Source of the DNA: Mycobacterium sp. SMC-2
GTDB taxonomy: Bacteria; Actinomycetota; Actinomycetes; Mycobacteriales; Mycobacteriaceae
DNA length: 64,000 nt
Assembly: GCF_025263485.1 (NCBI RefSeq)
Contig: NZ_CP079863.1
Span: 3,658,001-3,722,000 of the forward strand
Reading direction: 5' to 3'
Part shown: positions 1-8,884 of the stretch, piece by piece
Numbering within the stretch: position 1 is the stretch's first letter
Layout: each line of letters opens with the position of its first letter
The notes under the pieces: model-generated
What the model saw: only the letters and a program-made list of their open reading frames with translations
The model's database searches: none
Told to the model about the DNA's origin: nothing
Position numbers and translations under genes: made by a program

Positions 1-355
1 GGACCTGCGCGCCCAGCCCCTGCAGCGCCTCGGCGAACGCCGCGACCAGCGGCTCGGCGACCGCGCCCGGAGCGGCCGCGTTCCACGAGGGTCGCCGGCC
101 CTTGGCGGTGTCGGCGTACAGGGTGAACTGACTGACGACCAAGATCGGCGCGTTGGTGTCGGCGGCCGACCGCTCGTCGTCGAGAATGCGTAGATACCAG
201 AGCTTTTCAGCGAGCCGCCGCGCCGTGTCGAGGTCATCGCTGTGCGTCACACCGACGAAGGCAAGCAGGCCTTGACCGTCCGGCCGGATCGCGCCCACCA
301 CGTCGCCGCCTACCGTCACCGTCGCCGACGTCACCCGTTGCACCAAGACTCGCAT
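1..355 (-). CDS. dtd: D-aminoacyl-tRNA deacylase, N-terminal part (runs off the left edge)
   Basis: Hydrolyses D-amino acids from mischarged tRNAs in the cytoplasm. The first 118 residues are visible, starting [13 protein letters not shown], which is the usual DTD N-terminus, and including the family motif [19 protein letters not shown]. The family is about 145 residues, so about 25 C-terminal residues lie outside the window. The ATG at 355 is the natural start because the conserved RVLVQRV strand begins immediately. It is divergent from the small gene at 395, with only 39 bp between the two starts, so the promoters must overlap. This matches the Rv1897c/Rv1898 pair of M. tuberculosis. Confidence 0.93.
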   Translation of the reverse strand, partial: MRVLVQRVTSATVTVGGDVVGAIRPDGQGLLAFVGVTHSDDLDTARRLAEKLWYLRILDDERSAADTNAPILVVSQFTLYADTAKGRRPSWNAAAPGAVAEPLVAAFAEALQGLGAQV

Positions 356-394
356 GGCCTCGATGCTGCCAGTAGGGGTCGGTATCCTCGTCGT

Positions 395-700
395 GTGTCC
401 GTGCTCGTCGCTTTCTCCGTCACGCCGATGGGTGTGGGCGAAGGTGTCGGCGAAATCGTCGCCGAAGCGGTTCGGGTGGTCCGCGATTCCGGACTGCCCA
501 ACAAGACGGATTCGATGTTCACCGTGATCGAGGGCGAAACCTGGGAAGAAGTGATGGCGGTGGTGCAGCGCGCGGTGGAGGCGGTGGCCGCCCGCGCTCC
601 CCGGGTGAGCACGGTGATCAAGGCGGACTGGCGGGCCGGCGTCAGCGACGCGATGACGCGCAAGGTCGCCTCCGTCGAGCGCTACCTCGAAGACGGTTAG
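395..700 (+). CDS. Thiamine-binding (MTH1187/YkoF-like) family protein, Rv1898-type
   Basis: A 101-residue protein starting [11 protein letters not shown] from GTG 395. It belongs to the UPF0045/MTH1187 family of small ferredoxin-fold proteins, some of which bind thiamine or its pyrimidine. The family pattern is visible: a first strand [12 protein letters not shown], a conserved GEGVGEIV loop and helix, the [16 protein letters not shown] segment and a C-terminal DWRAG segment. The GTG start removes an unrelated basic upstream extension and gives the usual length of about 100 residues. Its TAG overlaps the convergent stop of the macro-domain gene. No catalytic role is known for the family, and cytoplasmic binding of a small ligand is inferred. 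Confidence 0.85.
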   Translation: MSVLVAFSVTPMGVGEGVGEIVAEAVRVVRDSGLPNKTDSMFTVIEGETWEEVMAVVQRAVEAVAARAPRVSTVIKADWRAGVSDAMTRKVASVERYLEDG

Positions 701-1191
701 CCCGCAACGGCGTCACGGAACGCGCGCTCGGCAGCGTCGCCGTGGACCGCGAACACCACCTTCTCCAGCGAGCCCGCCGGGTGCCGCCGGACGGCGTCGA
801 CCATCAGCCGCGCCGCCTCGTCCAGCGGGAAGCCGCCGACGCCGGTACCGAAGGCCACCAGACCCAGCGTGCGGCAGCCGAGCTCGTCGGCCTTGCGCAG
901 CGTGGAGGCGACGGCCCGCGCGATGATCTCCGCCGAGGTCGGGCCGCCGAGCTCCATGGTCGCGGCGTGGATGACGTAGCGCGCCGGCATGTCGCCGGCC
1001 GTGGTCTCGACGGCGTCCCCGAGATCGATGGGCGCCTTCTGCTTCGATTCACGCTGCACCGCCTGGCCGCCTGCGCGGGCGATGGCCGCGGCAACACCGC
1101 CGCCGTGCCGCAGTTGCGTGTTGGCCGCGTTGGCGATCGCGTCGAGTTCGAGTGTGGTGACGTCCGCCTGCAAAACCTCCAGCTCGATCAT
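697..1191 (-). CDS. Macro-domain protein (O-acetyl-ADP-ribose deacetylase-like), LppD counterpart
   Basis: A 164-residue stand-alone macro domain. It begins with [26 protein letters not shown] sequence (the DAIANAAN ribose-contact motif at residues 17-24), followed by the Gly-rich [13 protein letters not shown] loop and the [11 protein letters not shown] loop that grips the diphosphate. Such proteins bind ADP-ribose and can hydrolyse O-acetyl-ADP-ribose. The positional M. tuberculosis gene is lppD (Rv1899c), annotated as a longer lipoprotein. This copy has no signal peptide or lipobox, so it should be cytoplasmic. Its stop overlaps the end of the convergent Rv1898-like gene by 4 bp. Confidence 0.85.
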   Translation of the reverse strand: MIELEVLQADVTTLELDAIANAANTQLRHGGGVAAAIARAGGQAVQRESKQKAPIDLGDAVETTAGDMPARYVIHAATMELGGPTSAEIIARAVASTLRKADELGCRTLGLVAFGTGVGGFPLDEAARLMVDAVRRHPAGSLEKVVFAVHGDAAERAFRDAVAG

Positions 1192-1200
1192 CGGCTCATT

Positions 1201-1271
1201 GTCTCTCAGCCCTTGGTCTCTCAGCCCTGGTCTCTCAGCCCTGGTCTCTCAGCCCTGGTCTCTCAGCCCTG
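1201..1271. repeat. Tandem repeat, five copies of a 14-bp unit, between the macro-domain gene and cinA
   Basis: The unit GTCTCTCAGCCCTG is repeated head to tail. The first copy is 15 bp because of an extra T; the other four are identical. The array starts 10 bp upstream of the macro-domain start and ends 11 bp before the cinA ATG, filling almost the whole divergent promoter region. Confidence 0.95.
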
Positions 1272-1282
1272 CCAGTAGGCTC

Positions 1283-2569
1283 ATGGCGGTGAGCGCACGC
1301 GCAGGCATCGTCGTCACCGGAACCGAAGTCCTCACCGGGCGCGTCCGAGATGCGAACGGCCCGTGGATCGCCGATCGCCTGCTGGAGCTGGGCGTCGAGT
1401 TGGCGCACATCACGATCTGCGGCGACCGTCCAGCCGACATCGAGGCGCAGCTGCGCTTCCTCGCGGAGGAGGGCGTGGACCTGATCGTCACCAGCGGCGG
1501 CCTGGGGCCCACGGCCGACGATATGACGGTTGAGGTCGTGGCCCAATTCTGCGGCCGCGATCTGGTGTTGGACGACGAGACCGAGAACAAGATCGCGAAC
1601 ATCCTCAAAAAGCTGATGGTGCGCTTCGAGGGTGTCGACTTCGAGGCGGTGCGCGCCGCCAATCGCAAGCAGGCGATGATTCCCGCCGGGGCCCAAGTGC
1701 TCGACCCGGTGGGCACCGCGCCCGGCGTCGTCGTGCCGGGCAAGCCGACGGTCATCGTGCTTCCGGGGCCCCCGCGCGAGCTGCAGCCGATGTGGCGCCG
1801 GGCCATCGCGACGCCCGCGGCGCAGCAGGCGATCGCCGGCCGAACGCTCTACCGACAGGAGACCGTGCGGATGTTCGGGCTGCCCGAGTCGGGTCTGGCC
1901 GACACGCTGCGGGCCGCCGAGGCGTCGGTGCCCGGGTTCGAGGCGCTCGAGATCACCACCTGCCTGCGGCGCGGCGAGATCGAGATGGTCACGCGCTACG
2001 AGCCGGATGCCGCCGCCAGTTACGCGAAGCTGATGCAGTTGGTACGCGACCGGCACGGGGAGCAGCTCTTCTCCGAAGACGGTTCTACGGTGGACGATCT
2101 GGTCGCCCGGGCGCTGGCCGGCCGCTGGATCGCGACCGCCGAATCCTGCACCGCGGGGCTGCTGGCGGCGCGGCTGACCGACCGGCCCGGATCGTCGGAC
2201 TACGTGGCCGGCGGGGTGGTGGCCTACTCGAACGATGCGAAGGCGGAACTGCTCGGCGTCGACCCGGCGCTGATCGAGGCACACGGTGCGGTGTCGGAGC
2301 CGGTGGCCGAGGCGATGGCGGCCGGCGCCCTGCGCCGTTTCGGCGCCGACACCGCCGTCGCGATCACCGGAATCGCCGGGCCGGGCGGCGGCACCCCGGA
2401 AAAGCCGGTGGGCACAGTCTGTTTCACCGTGACGCTGGGCGGCTCCGCCGCTCCGTACCACGCAGTCACCCGCACACTGCGGCTGCCCGGCAACCGCTCG
2501 GACATCCGGGAGCGCTCCACGACGGTGGCGATGCACCTGCTGCGGCGCGCCCTTGGCGGCCCCGAGTGA
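1283..2569 (+). CDS. cinA: CinA-like protein (competence/damage-inducible family, NMN deamidase-type)
   Basis: A 428-residue protein of the CinA family, close to the 430 residues of M. tuberculosis CinA (Rv1901). The N-terminal MoCF_biosynth-like half starts [27 protein letters not shown] and carries [13 protein letters not shown]. The C-terminal CinA/PncC domain starts near [27 protein letters not shown] and contains the [19 protein letters not shown] signature. PncC-type domains deamidate nicotinamide mononucleotide in pyridine nucleotide salvage; the N-terminal half in other bacteria has ADP-ribose pyrophosphatase activity. ATG 1283 is chosen because everything upstream in frame is the tandem repeat. 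GTG 1289 is a possible alternative. The gene lipJ, which lies between lppD and cinA in H37Rv, is absent. Confidence 0.93.
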   Translation: MAVSARAGIVVTGTEVLTGRVRDANGPWIADRLLELGVELAHITICGDRPADIEAQLRFLAEEGVDLIVTSGGLGPTADDMTVEVVAQFCGRDLVLDDETENKIANILKKLMVRFEGVDFEAVRAANRKQAMIPAGAQVLDPVGTAPGVVVPGKPTVIVLPGPPRELQPMWRRAIATPAAQQAIAGRTLYRQETVRMFGLPESGLADTLRAAEASVPGFEALEITTCLRRGEIEMVTRYEPDAAASYAKLMQLVRDRHGEQLFSEDGSTVDDLVARALAGRWIATAESCTAGLLAARLTDRPGSSDYVAGGVVAYSNDAKAELLGVDPALIEAHGAVSEPVAEAMAAGALRRFGADTAVAITGIAGPGGGTPEKPVGTVCFTVTLGGSAAPYHAVTRTLRLPGNRSDIRERSTTVAMHLLRRALGGPE

Positions 2570-2592
2570 GACTGGGCGGTATTGACGACACT

Positions 2593-2636
2593 GCCGCCGT
2601 GGTCGTGATCGCTGACCGTATCACAGCCACAGCGGC
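2593..2636. terminator. Nested stem-loop between convergent cinA and the MFS gene
   Basis: Outer arms GCCGCCGTGG (2593-2602) and CCACAGCGGC (2627-2636) pair with one mismatch. Inner arms GTGAT (2605-2609) and ATCAC (2620-2624) pair perfectly. It lies in the 85-bp gap between two converging genes and has no T-run, as is common in mycobacteria. A bidirectional terminator role is inferred. Confidence 0.5.
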
Positions 2637-2654
2637 GATCTCGACGTAAGGATG

Positions 2655-3938
2655 TCACCCCGGTTCGGTTGCCAGGAAGACGGTTTCCTTGGTGCCGAAG
2701 CGAATCCCCGTGGCGTCCTTGCCGATCAGCGTCAAGAATGCCACGGCGATCAAAACCGGGACGATCGTCGCCGCCAGCGCGAACGGATAGCCCTCCGACT
2801 CCGCCAAGCGCTCCTGGATGGGTAAGTTGAACGCGGCCAACAGGTTTCCCAGCTGATAGGTCACGCCGGGGTAGAGGCCACGGATCGCGTCGGGCGACAT
2901 CTCGGTCAGGTGGGCGGGGATCACGCCCCACGCCCCCTGCACGAACAACTGCATCAGGAACGAACCGAGGCACAGCATCGCCGCCGTGCGCGAGTACGCG
3001 AACAGCGGCACGATCGGCAGCGCCAAGACGGCGCAGAACACAACGGTGTAGCGGCGGCTAAACCGTTGTGAAAGGGTGCCGAATACGAGCCCACCGATGA
3101 TGGCGCCGACGTTGTAGACGACCACGATCCACTTGACCGTCACGCTCGACAGGCCGGCGCCGTGGTTGGCGGTCGACGTCAGGAACGTCGGGTAGACGTC
3201 CTGGGTGCCGTGGCTCATCCAGTTGAACGCGGTCATCAGCAGCACCAGGTAGACGAATCGGCGGATGATCGCCGCGTTGCGCAACACGTCGCGGATCCTG
3301 GTGCTGGTGAGCTTCATCTGGTCCTGCGTGGCTTCCCAGACCTCAGACTCCTCCACCCGGTAGCGGATGATCAGGCTGATCAGGGCCGGAATGATGCTCA
3401 GGCCGAACAACCAGCGCCAGGACAGCCCCAGCCAGTTCATCACCACCAGCGAGGCGACGCTGGCCAACAGGTAGCCGAACGCGTAGCCCTCCTGCAGCAG
3501 CCCGGAGAAGAAGCCGCGCCGCTCGACGGGGACCTTTTCCATGGCGAGCGCGGCGCCCAGGCCCCACTCGCCGCCCATGCCGATGCCGTACAGCAGCCGC
3601 AGGATCACCAGCACGGTGAAGTTCGGAGCGAACGCGCACAGGAAGCCGACCACGGAGTAGAACATCACGTCCACCATCAGCGGCAGCCGCCGGCCGACGC
3701 GGTCGGCCCACAGCCCGAACAGCAGCGCGCCGACGGGACGCATGATCAGGGTGGCGGTGGTGACGAACGCGACCTCGGCTTTGCTGTGGTGGAAAGTCTT
3801 GGCAATGTCGGCGTAGACGAGCACGACGATGAAATAGTCGAAGGCGTCCATCGTCCAGCCCAACAACGCCGCGATGAACGAGTTTCGCTGGTCCGGGGTC
3901 AACTTTTTTCGGGTGCTCGGTGTTGTCACGTTCAGCAT
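2655..3938 (-). CDS. nanT: MFS transporter, NanT-like (sialate/carboxylate:H+ symporter family)
   Basis: A 427-residue membrane protein with about 12 hydrophobic segments. The N-terminus [30 protein letters not shown] is typical of the metabolite:H+ symporter branch with a DAFDYF/DGFD motif in helix 1. The cytoplasmic loop 2-3 motif [13 protein letters not shown] (about residues 76-88) is the MFS signature, and RRYTV occurs at the corresponding second-half loop. It corresponds to Rv1902c, annotated nanT in M. tuberculosis after the E. coli sialic acid permease. The true substrate cannot be read from sequence; a carboxylic acid is likely. The conserved core begins right after the ATG at 3938. 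Confidence 0.85.
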   Translation of the reverse strand: MLNVTTPSTRKKLTPDQRNSFIAALLGWTMDAFDYFIVVLVYADIAKTFHHSKAEVAFVTTATLIMRPVGALLFGLWADRVGRRLPLMVDVMFYSVVGFLCAFAPNFTVLVILRLLYGIGMGGEWGLGAALAMEKVPVERRGFFSGLLQEGYAFGYLLASVASLVVMNWLGLSWRWLFGLSIIPALISLIIRYRVEESEVWEATQDQMKLTSTRIRDVLRNAAIIRRFVYLVLLMTAFNWMSHGTQDVYPTFLTSTANHGAGLSSVTVKWIVVVYNVGAIIGGLVFGTLSQRFSRRYTVVFCAVLALPIVPLFAYSRTAAMLCLGSFLMQLFVQGAWGVIPAHLTEMSPDAIRGLYPGVTYQLGNLLAAFNLPIQERLAESEGYPFALAATIVPVLIAVAFLTLIGKDATGIRFGTKETVFLATEPG

Positions 3939-3997
3939 CGTGGCCTACCCGGCGCGGGATGGCGAGTCTTTCCCCCGCATGCCACGACGGCGGTCGC

Positions 3998-4888
3998 TCA
4001 TCCCACCAGCTTTTGCATCCCCAGCCGATAGGCGTAAAGGCTGTGGCGCCATATTGCGCCGAGACCGCCGCTGTTGATGTAGATCGCGCTGCCGACGTGC
4101 TCGTAGGGGCAAGGCGGTAGTAGCGGAATCAGATCGGAATAGTTCACCACTCGATTGCAGGAGGCGATGGTCTCATTGAATGGGTTGACGTAATCGGTGA
4201 ACCCGGCCTTTGGCCCGGCAAAGGTGATGAGGCGAGGTGCAAGATTCGGCGGCATGTTCACGAAGATGTCGGGCGCGGAGATAACGGAAAGCGCCCCGCC
4301 CAGGCTGTGTCCGACGATCAGGAGGTTATTGCACCCCGCGCACGCTGCGGCCAGGTTGGCCATGATGCTGGCACGGAGCAAGCGGTATACGGTGTGAAAG
4401 CCACTTTGTACGCATCCGAACTTGGGGACGAATCCGTAGGTCGTGGGAATGATGTCCAAGTCCGTGAGCACGTCGTCGAGGTCTGCCGTGCCACGAAACG
4501 CTACGAATGCGGTACCGGTCGAGAGGTTATTGCCAATGAGGCCGAAGATGTTGTTTCGTAGCACCATTCTTGCCGCCACGGGATGTTGGGCAGCCAACGC
4601 GGTCGCGAGAGCACGATCGCCCTGGATCAGCGCGGTCGCCTGGTATCCCGCCGGGAGGTTCAACGGGCTGCCGGACATTGCGCTGTACGCGGAAAAGGCC
4701 AAGGGAATGGCCACATTGAGGGCGAAAATTGGGTCGAAACCCGTCGAGGACAGCGCGGCCGGGCCGATCGGAGCGGCGTCCGCGTTCACCGGGGAGATCC
4801 ATGGCGCAATAATTGCGGTGCCACCCAGTAAAGCTGCTGTTGTCAGGAAGTCGCGCCGCGCCATTCCCCTCGAAAGAGAATCGCTCAT
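3998..4888 (-). CDS. Tat-exported class 3 lipase
   Basis: A 296-residue secreted alpha/beta hydrolase. The N-terminus has a twin-arginine signal (MARRDFLTTAALLGGTAII, RR at 11-12) ending near VNADAAP. The lipase class 3 core shows FVAFRGTADLDDVLTDL, the nucleophile elbow GHSLGG (Ser195), Asp252 in NYSDLIPLLPP and His282 in RHSLYAY, together a complete triad. ATG 4888 is preferred over an in-frame ATG 14 codons upstream because AGAAAGGAAATCG precedes it as a ribosome site and the Tat motif then sits near the N-terminus. It should hydrolyse acylglycerols or other lipid esters outside the membrane. Asn/Ser-rich stretches give it a slightly lower GC content than its neighbours. It has no counterpart at this place in H37Rv. 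Confidence 0.88.
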   Translation of the reverse strand: MSDSLSRGMARRDFLTTAALLGGTAIIAPWISPVNADAAPIGPAALSSTGFDPIFALNVAIPLAFSAYSAMSGSPLNLPAGYQATALIQGDRALATALAAQHPVAARMVLRNNIFGLIGNNLSTGTAFVAFRGTADLDDVLTDLDIIPTTYGFVPKFGCVQSGFHTVYRLLRASIMANLAAACAGCNNLLIVGHSLGGALSVISAPDIFVNMPPNLAPRLITFAGPKAGFTDYVNPFNETIASCNRVVNYSDLIPLLPPCPYEHVGSAIYINSGGLGAIWRHSLYAYRLGMQKLVG

Positions 4889-5168
4889 CGATTTCCTTTC
4901 TAGGATTGCCATGAATACGGTACGGTACAAATCGTCGTTTTCTTGAACCGTTGTTCTTCTGTCACGATTTCGAAATCAACGCGCGCGTAGGCGAGCCGAA
5001 AACACAATGCTCGCAGCCCTTTCGGGTCAGCATTCCGCGGGAAGACGCCGATCGGCGCTATCCAGCAATTGTCTGGAATTGGATTGGCGCCGGTCGAACT
5101 CGTCAGCGCGCCGATGCGATCGCGTGAGGCGTTTCAACATCCAATCCGCGAGAGTAAGTTTCGGATGC

Positions 5169-6236
5169 ATGCGCATCATCGACGCCGACGGACATGTCGC
5201 CGAGAATCCGTCGCTGGCAATCGAAGCGATCAAACGCTGGCCGCAGCACGTCAAGCCCAGCGCCGACGGGCGGATGCGGTTGACGTTCGAGGGCCGCAAC
5301 TACCCGGAGGATCAGGGGCCCGGTGCCGGGTGTCCGCCCGAGCACGGCATCAGCAAGGCGCCGGACATCAACTGCCGATCGACCGAGGGCGTGCTGGGCG
5401 ACGCCGACCGCGACCACATCGACACGATGGTGCTGTATCCGAGCCTCGGCCTGTGCGCGCCCAGCCTCGAGGATCCCGAGTTCGCAGCCGGGTTCGCGCG
5501 GCTGTACAACCAGTGGATTGCGGATTATTGCGCCCCGTCGGGTGGACGGCTACGGGGGGTCGCCGTGACCCCTATCGAGCACGGTCAGGCGGCGATCGAT
5601 GTCATGACCGAGGCGAAAGACCTTGGCCTGGTGGCGACTCTGGTGCCGCCGGCGCTCAAGACCCGTAACCTCGACCATCCCGACCTCGACCCCTTCTACG
5701 CCGCAGCGGTCGACCTGGAAATGCCGCTGGGCATTCACGGCGCCCCCGGCATTCACCTGCCGAAGATCGGTGTGGACCGCTTCACCAATTACATTCAGGT
5801 GCACTGCATCAGTTTCCCGTTCGACCAGATGACGGCCATGACGGCGCTGGTCTCCGGCGGCGTCTTCGAGCGCCACCCCCAGTTGCGGGTCGCCTTCCTC
5901 GAGGCGGGCGCGGGCTGGGTTCCGTTCTTCATCGACCGCCTGCACGAGCACTACGAGAAGCGGGGCGACTGGGTCGACCGCGGCTGGCGCCGCGACCCGC
6001 ACGAATACCTATCCGCGGGCAACATCTGGGTGACGTGCGAGCCGGAGGAACCGATCCTGCCCGGGGTGATCGACGTGTTGGGCGCCGACTTCATCATGTT
6101 CGCCAGCGACTACCCGCACTGGGATGGCGAATGGCCGGAAAGCACCAAGCACCTGCGAACCCGTCCGGATATCAGCGAAGAGGCCCGGGAAAAGATCGGT
6201 GGGTTGAACGCGCAGCGGTTCTACAACTTGAATTAG
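5169..6236 (+). CDS. Amidohydrolase family 2 (ACMSD-like) metal-dependent hydrolase
   Basis: A 355-residue TIM-barrel amidohydrolase of the type common in actinobacterial catabolic clusters. The N-terminal metal motif IIDADGHVAENP (D-x-D-x-H variant) begins at residue 3. A mid-domain GIHGAPGIHLPKIG supplies the next His, FLEAGAGWVPFFIDRL is the conserved strand-5 region, and ASDYPHWDGEWP near the C-terminus supplies the last Asp/His. Relatives decarboxylate or hydrolyse aromatic or ring-cleavage products. ATG 5169 is chosen because the barrel starts there; an upstream extension in frame lacks similarity to the family. It is divergent from the lipase with 280 bp between, which contains an overlapping TACGGTACGGTA repeat at 4916-4927. 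The substrate is unknown. Confidence 0.82.
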   Translation: MRIIDADGHVAENPSLAIEAIKRWPQHVKPSADGRMRLTFEGRNYPEDQGPGAGCPPEHGISKAPDINCRSTEGVLGDADRDHIDTMVLYPSLGLCAPSLEDPEFAAGFARLYNQWIADYCAPSGGRLRGVAVTPIEHGQAAIDVMTEAKDLGLVATLVPPALKTRNLDHPDLDPFYAAAVDLEMPLGIHGAPGIHLPKIGVDRFTNYIQVHCISFPFDQMTAMTALVSGGVFERHPQLRVAFLEAGAGWVPFFIDRLHEHYEKRGDWVDRGWRRDPHEYLSAGNIWVTCEPEEPILPGVIDVLGADFIMFASDYPHWDGEWPESTKHLRTRPDISEEAREKIGGLNAQRFYNLN

Positions 6237-6400
6237 GTTCTCGGGATTAGCGACTCGTAGCTGTGCCGGTTGAACGAGAAGCCGCTGGTCAGGGCGGCGA
6301 CCGCTGTCACCGCCCAGGACGTCCAGCCCGCACAATCCCGGTGGCAAGCGACCCGATAGCCTCTTGATATACGGGGCTTTCTCTGGAGGCGACGATCTGC

Positions 6401-6646
6401 ATGACTGACAAATGGTTCTCCGACATCAGCGCGCCGGGACGATGGACCCTCGCTGACGTGTGCGACCAAATCGAGGAGAAAATCCACCTCAACGCCAACA
6501 ACCAGAAACCCCCGCAGGAGTTCCCCGACTGGCAGTCGTGCTTAGCAGATCGGGACGCCACCATTGCCAAGTTGAACGCCGCCGTAGTCAACCTTTGCCA
6601 GATGGTCAAGCATTTGGCATCGGAGAGGCAGCGCGGCGAGGCCTAG
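6401..6646 (+). CDS. Small hypothetical protein, 81 residues
   Basis: No family recognised. It encodes an acidic, Trp-containing soluble protein starting MTDKWFSDISAPGRWTLADV. A central predicted helix has alternating charges (DRDATIAKLNAAVVNLCQMVKHLASERQ), which could form a short coiled coil. There is no signal peptide or membrane segment. CTGGAGGCGA lies about 9 bases upstream of ATG 6401 and is a good ribosome-binding site, which supports a real gene. It stands alone between the amidohydrolase and the membrane protein at 6712. Confidence 0.55.
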   Translation: MTDKWFSDISAPGRWTLADVCDQIEEKIHLNANNQKPPQEFPDWQSCLADRDATIAKLNAAVVNLCQMVKHLASERQRGEA

Positions 6647-6711
6647 CTTCGGCCCAACCGTGATCTCAACGGGCTGCCCTTCGCGCACCGGTGGTGGAAG
6701 GATCATGGGCC

Positions 6712-7113
6712 ATGGGCCCTTTCCTGCTTCGTGCCGCACTGACCGGCTTCGCGCTCTGGCTGGTCACCAAGTTCGTCCACGGGATCACGTTCGTCGGCGG
6801 TGACACCAACCTGGAGCGGGTCGGCATCATCTTCGTCGTCGCCGTCATCTTCGGTCTGGTCAACGCGTTCATCAAGCCGATCGTTCAGATCTTGTCGATC
6901 CCGCTGTACATCCTGACCCTCGGCTTGTTCCATGTCGTCGTCAACGCGCTGATGTTGTGGATCACCGCCCGGATCACCGAGCACACCACACATTGGGGCC
7001 TGCAAATCGATCATTTTTGGTGGACGGCGATCTGGGCGGCCATCGTGTTGTCCATCGTCAGCTGGCTGCTGTCGCTGGTGATCAGCGACGTCGGGCGCCG
7101 CACCCGCGCCTGA
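6712..7113 (+). CDS. Four-helix membrane protein, phage-holin-like/YvlD family (Rv1903 type)
   Basis: A 133-residue integral membrane protein with four hydrophobic segments: about residues 4-18, 34-52, 57-78 and 98-118. The pattern AVIFGLVNAFIKPIVQILSIPLYILTLGLF is the hallmark of the Phage_holin_4_2/YvlD family. Length and position match Rv1903 of M. tuberculosis (134 residues). ATG 6712 is chosen over GTG 6691 because GGAAGGA at 6696-6702 sits nine bases before it. The function of the family is not established; it is not part of a prophage here. Confidence 0.85.
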   Translation: MGPFLLRAALTGFALWLVTKFVHGITFVGGDTNLERVGIIFVVAVIFGLVNAFIKPIVQILSIPLYILTLGLFHVVVNALMLWITARITEHTTHWGLQIDHFWWTAIWAAIVLSIVSWLLSLVISDVGRRTRA

Positions 7114-7117
7114 GGGC

Positions 7118-7900
7118 TCAGCGGCCCTGCCACCGCGGCGGTCGCTTCTCGGCGAAGGCGCGCGGTCCTTCCTTGGCGTCCTGCGTCTCGAAAATGCGGT
7201 CGCTGTGCCGGGTTTCGTTGTCGTACGCCGACTCGAGGTCGAGGGCCAAACCCTCGACGGCGGACTGCTTCGTCGCGAAGACCGCGAGCGGTGCGTTCGC
7301 CGCGATGCGCTCGGCGTAGTCGTACGCGGTGTCCATCAGACGCTCCGGTGGGACGACGCGGTTGACCAGTCCCATCGCCAGAGCCCGGTCGGCGTCCACC
7401 ATGTCGGCGGTCAGCAGCAGCTCCATCGCCAGCGGGTAGGGCATCTGACGTGGCAGCCGCACCGTGCTCCCGCCGCCGGCGAAAAGGCCCCGCTTGGGCT
7501 CCATCACCGCGAATCGCGCGGCGGGCACGGCGATTCGGATGTCGGTGGAGCTCAACATCTCGAAGCCGCCCGCGACGCAGGTGCCGTTGACCGCGGCGAT
7601 GATCGGCTTGTAGACGGGAAAGCGGTGCAGGACCGCGTGGATGGCGTCGTCCTTGTTCCACCCGGCGGGTTGCGGCAGGTCGCCGGTGAGTTCGGGGATG
7701 AACTTCTTCAGGTCGGCGCCGGTGCAAAAGTCTTGCCCGACACCGGTGATCACCGCCACCCAGGCGTTGATGTCGTCCCGGAACGTCGCCCACGCGTGGG
7801 CCAGGTCGCGGAAATGCTGCATGTCGAGCGAGTTGCGTGTCTCGGGACGGTTTATCGTGATGGTGGCCACGTGAGCGTCCAGCACGTAGTCGATGCTCAC
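7118..7900 (-). CDS. Enoyl-CoA hydratase/isomerase (crotonase) family protein
   Basis: A 260-residue crotonase. The oxyanion-hole segments are visible: GQDFCTGADLKKF (about 59-71) and NGTCVAGGFEML (about 110-121). The Glu of GGFEM occupies the usual first catalytic acid position. FAVMEPKRGLFAGGGSTVRLPRQ is the second conserved block. It should hydrate or isomerise a 2-enoyl-CoA. The start is GTG 7900, preceded by GGGAGG, and this start overlaps the stop of the D-amino-acid-oxidase-like gene by 4 bp (GTGA), so the two are translationally coupled. No echA occurs at this place in H37Rv, where Rv1904 is found instead. Confidence 0.88.
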   Translation of the reverse strand: MSIDYVLDAHVATITINRPETRNSLDMQHFRDLAHAWATFRDDINAWVAVITGVGQDFCTGADLKKFIPELTGDLPQPAGWNKDDAIHAVLHRFPVYKPIIAAVNGTCVAGGFEMLSSTDIRIAVPAARFAVMEPKRGLFAGGGSTVRLPRQMPYPLAMELLLTADMVDADRALAMGLVNRVVPPERLMDTAYDYAERIAANAPLAVFATKQSAVEGLALDLESAYDNETRHSDRIFETQDAKEGPRAFAEKRPPRWQGR

Positions 7901-8868
7901 GCCGCCTCCCGCTGGCCGGCCAGGCGGACCACGTCGCGCGCGCAACCCCACGACAAGGTCACGCCGTTGCCGCCGTGGCCGTAGTTGTGAATGCAGCGGG
8001 CCCGACCCAGCGGCTCGGCCTCCACCCGCACCGAGGGGCGGTCGGGACGCAGCCCGGTGATGGTCTCTATCACCTCGGCTTCGGCGAGCCGCGGCTCGAT
8101 CTCGCGGCAGCGGCTTAGGATCCGCTCGGTCAGGCCGGGATCCGCTGCGGTGTCCCAGCGGCCGGGGATGCTGATGCCGCCGCACACCACGCGCTGCGGG
8201 TGGGGGAAGTAGCAGGTCCATTCCGGGCCGCCGTTGATCTCCAAAAATAGTTGCCGCAGACCGGGATTGGCGAGCACGACGTGCTGGCCGAACAGCGGGC
8301 CCACGGTGTCGTCACCGGTCAGCGGCCCCGCGGCGAGGCCGGCGCAGTTGACCACGACCGGCGCCGCGTCGGCGGCCTCGGCCAGCGACCGCACCGGGCG
8401 CTCCTCGATTTCGCAGCCGGCCGCGCTCAGCCGCCGGGTCAGGTAGTCGAGATAGTGCGGCATGTCGATCATCGGCAGCGTGGCGCGAAAGCCCTTGCCG
8501 AAGCCGTCAGGCAGGTCCGTCGGGGCGGCGGGCCGCAGGTCGGGGATCAACGCCGCGGCGGACGACATCGCCTCGGTCGCAGTCATTTCGCCGACGGCCA
8601 GTGCCGGTGCCAGCTGAACGCCGGAGCCGGGATCGCTGGCGAGATCGCTAAACACCCGCAGCGAGTACTCGGTCCAATCCAGTGTGTCGCCGGCACGTTC
8701 CGCCGGCCGCGGCGGCAGCCATACCGCGCCTGCCACCTTCGAGGTCGTCCGCTGTGGCATGTCGGCCGTCCACACCCGCACCGGCCAGCCGGCCTCGGCC
8801 AGGCACACGGCCGACGTCAGCCCGCTGACTCCGGCGCCGATGACGACTACCTCTTGCGCGCTGGCCAC
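7897..8868 (-). CDS. aao: FAD-dependent D-amino acid oxidase
   Basis: A 323-residue DAO-family flavoenzyme. The N-terminal Rossmann motif VVVIGAGVSGLTSAVCLAEAGWPVRVWTAD (residues 7-36) binds FAD. VVNCAGLAAGPLTGD is the second FAD-binding segment. The C-terminal signature RCIHNYGHGGNGVTLSWGCA is the classical DAO motif with the Gly-rich HGG. It oxidatively deaminates neutral D-amino acids with O2. Length and position match Rv1905c (320 residues). It lies upstream of and overlaps the crotonase gene, so it heads a two-gene unit. Start ATG 8868 is immediately before the Rossmann strand. Confidence 0.92.
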   Translation of the reverse strand: MASAQEVVVIGAGVSGLTSAVCLAEAGWPVRVWTADMPQRTTSKVAGAVWLPPRPAERAGDTLDWTEYSLRVFSDLASDPGSGVQLAPALAVGEMTATEAMSSAAALIPDLRPAAPTDLPDGFGKGFRATLPMIDMPHYLDYLTRRLSAAGCEIEERPVRSLAEAADAAPVVVNCAGLAAGPLTGDDTVGPLFGQHVVLANPGLRQLFLEINGGPEWTCYFPHPQRVVCGGISIPGRWDTAADPGLTERILSRCREIEPRLAEAEVIETITGLRPDRPSVRVEAEPLGRARCIHNYGHGGNGVTLSWGCARDVVRLAGQREAA

Positions 8869-8884
8869 GGCCCGTCAGGAACCG

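Noticed and set aside
1201..1271. Possible CRISPR-like array
   Set aside because: The units are directly adjacent with no spacers, and no cas gene is near. It is a plain tandem repeat.
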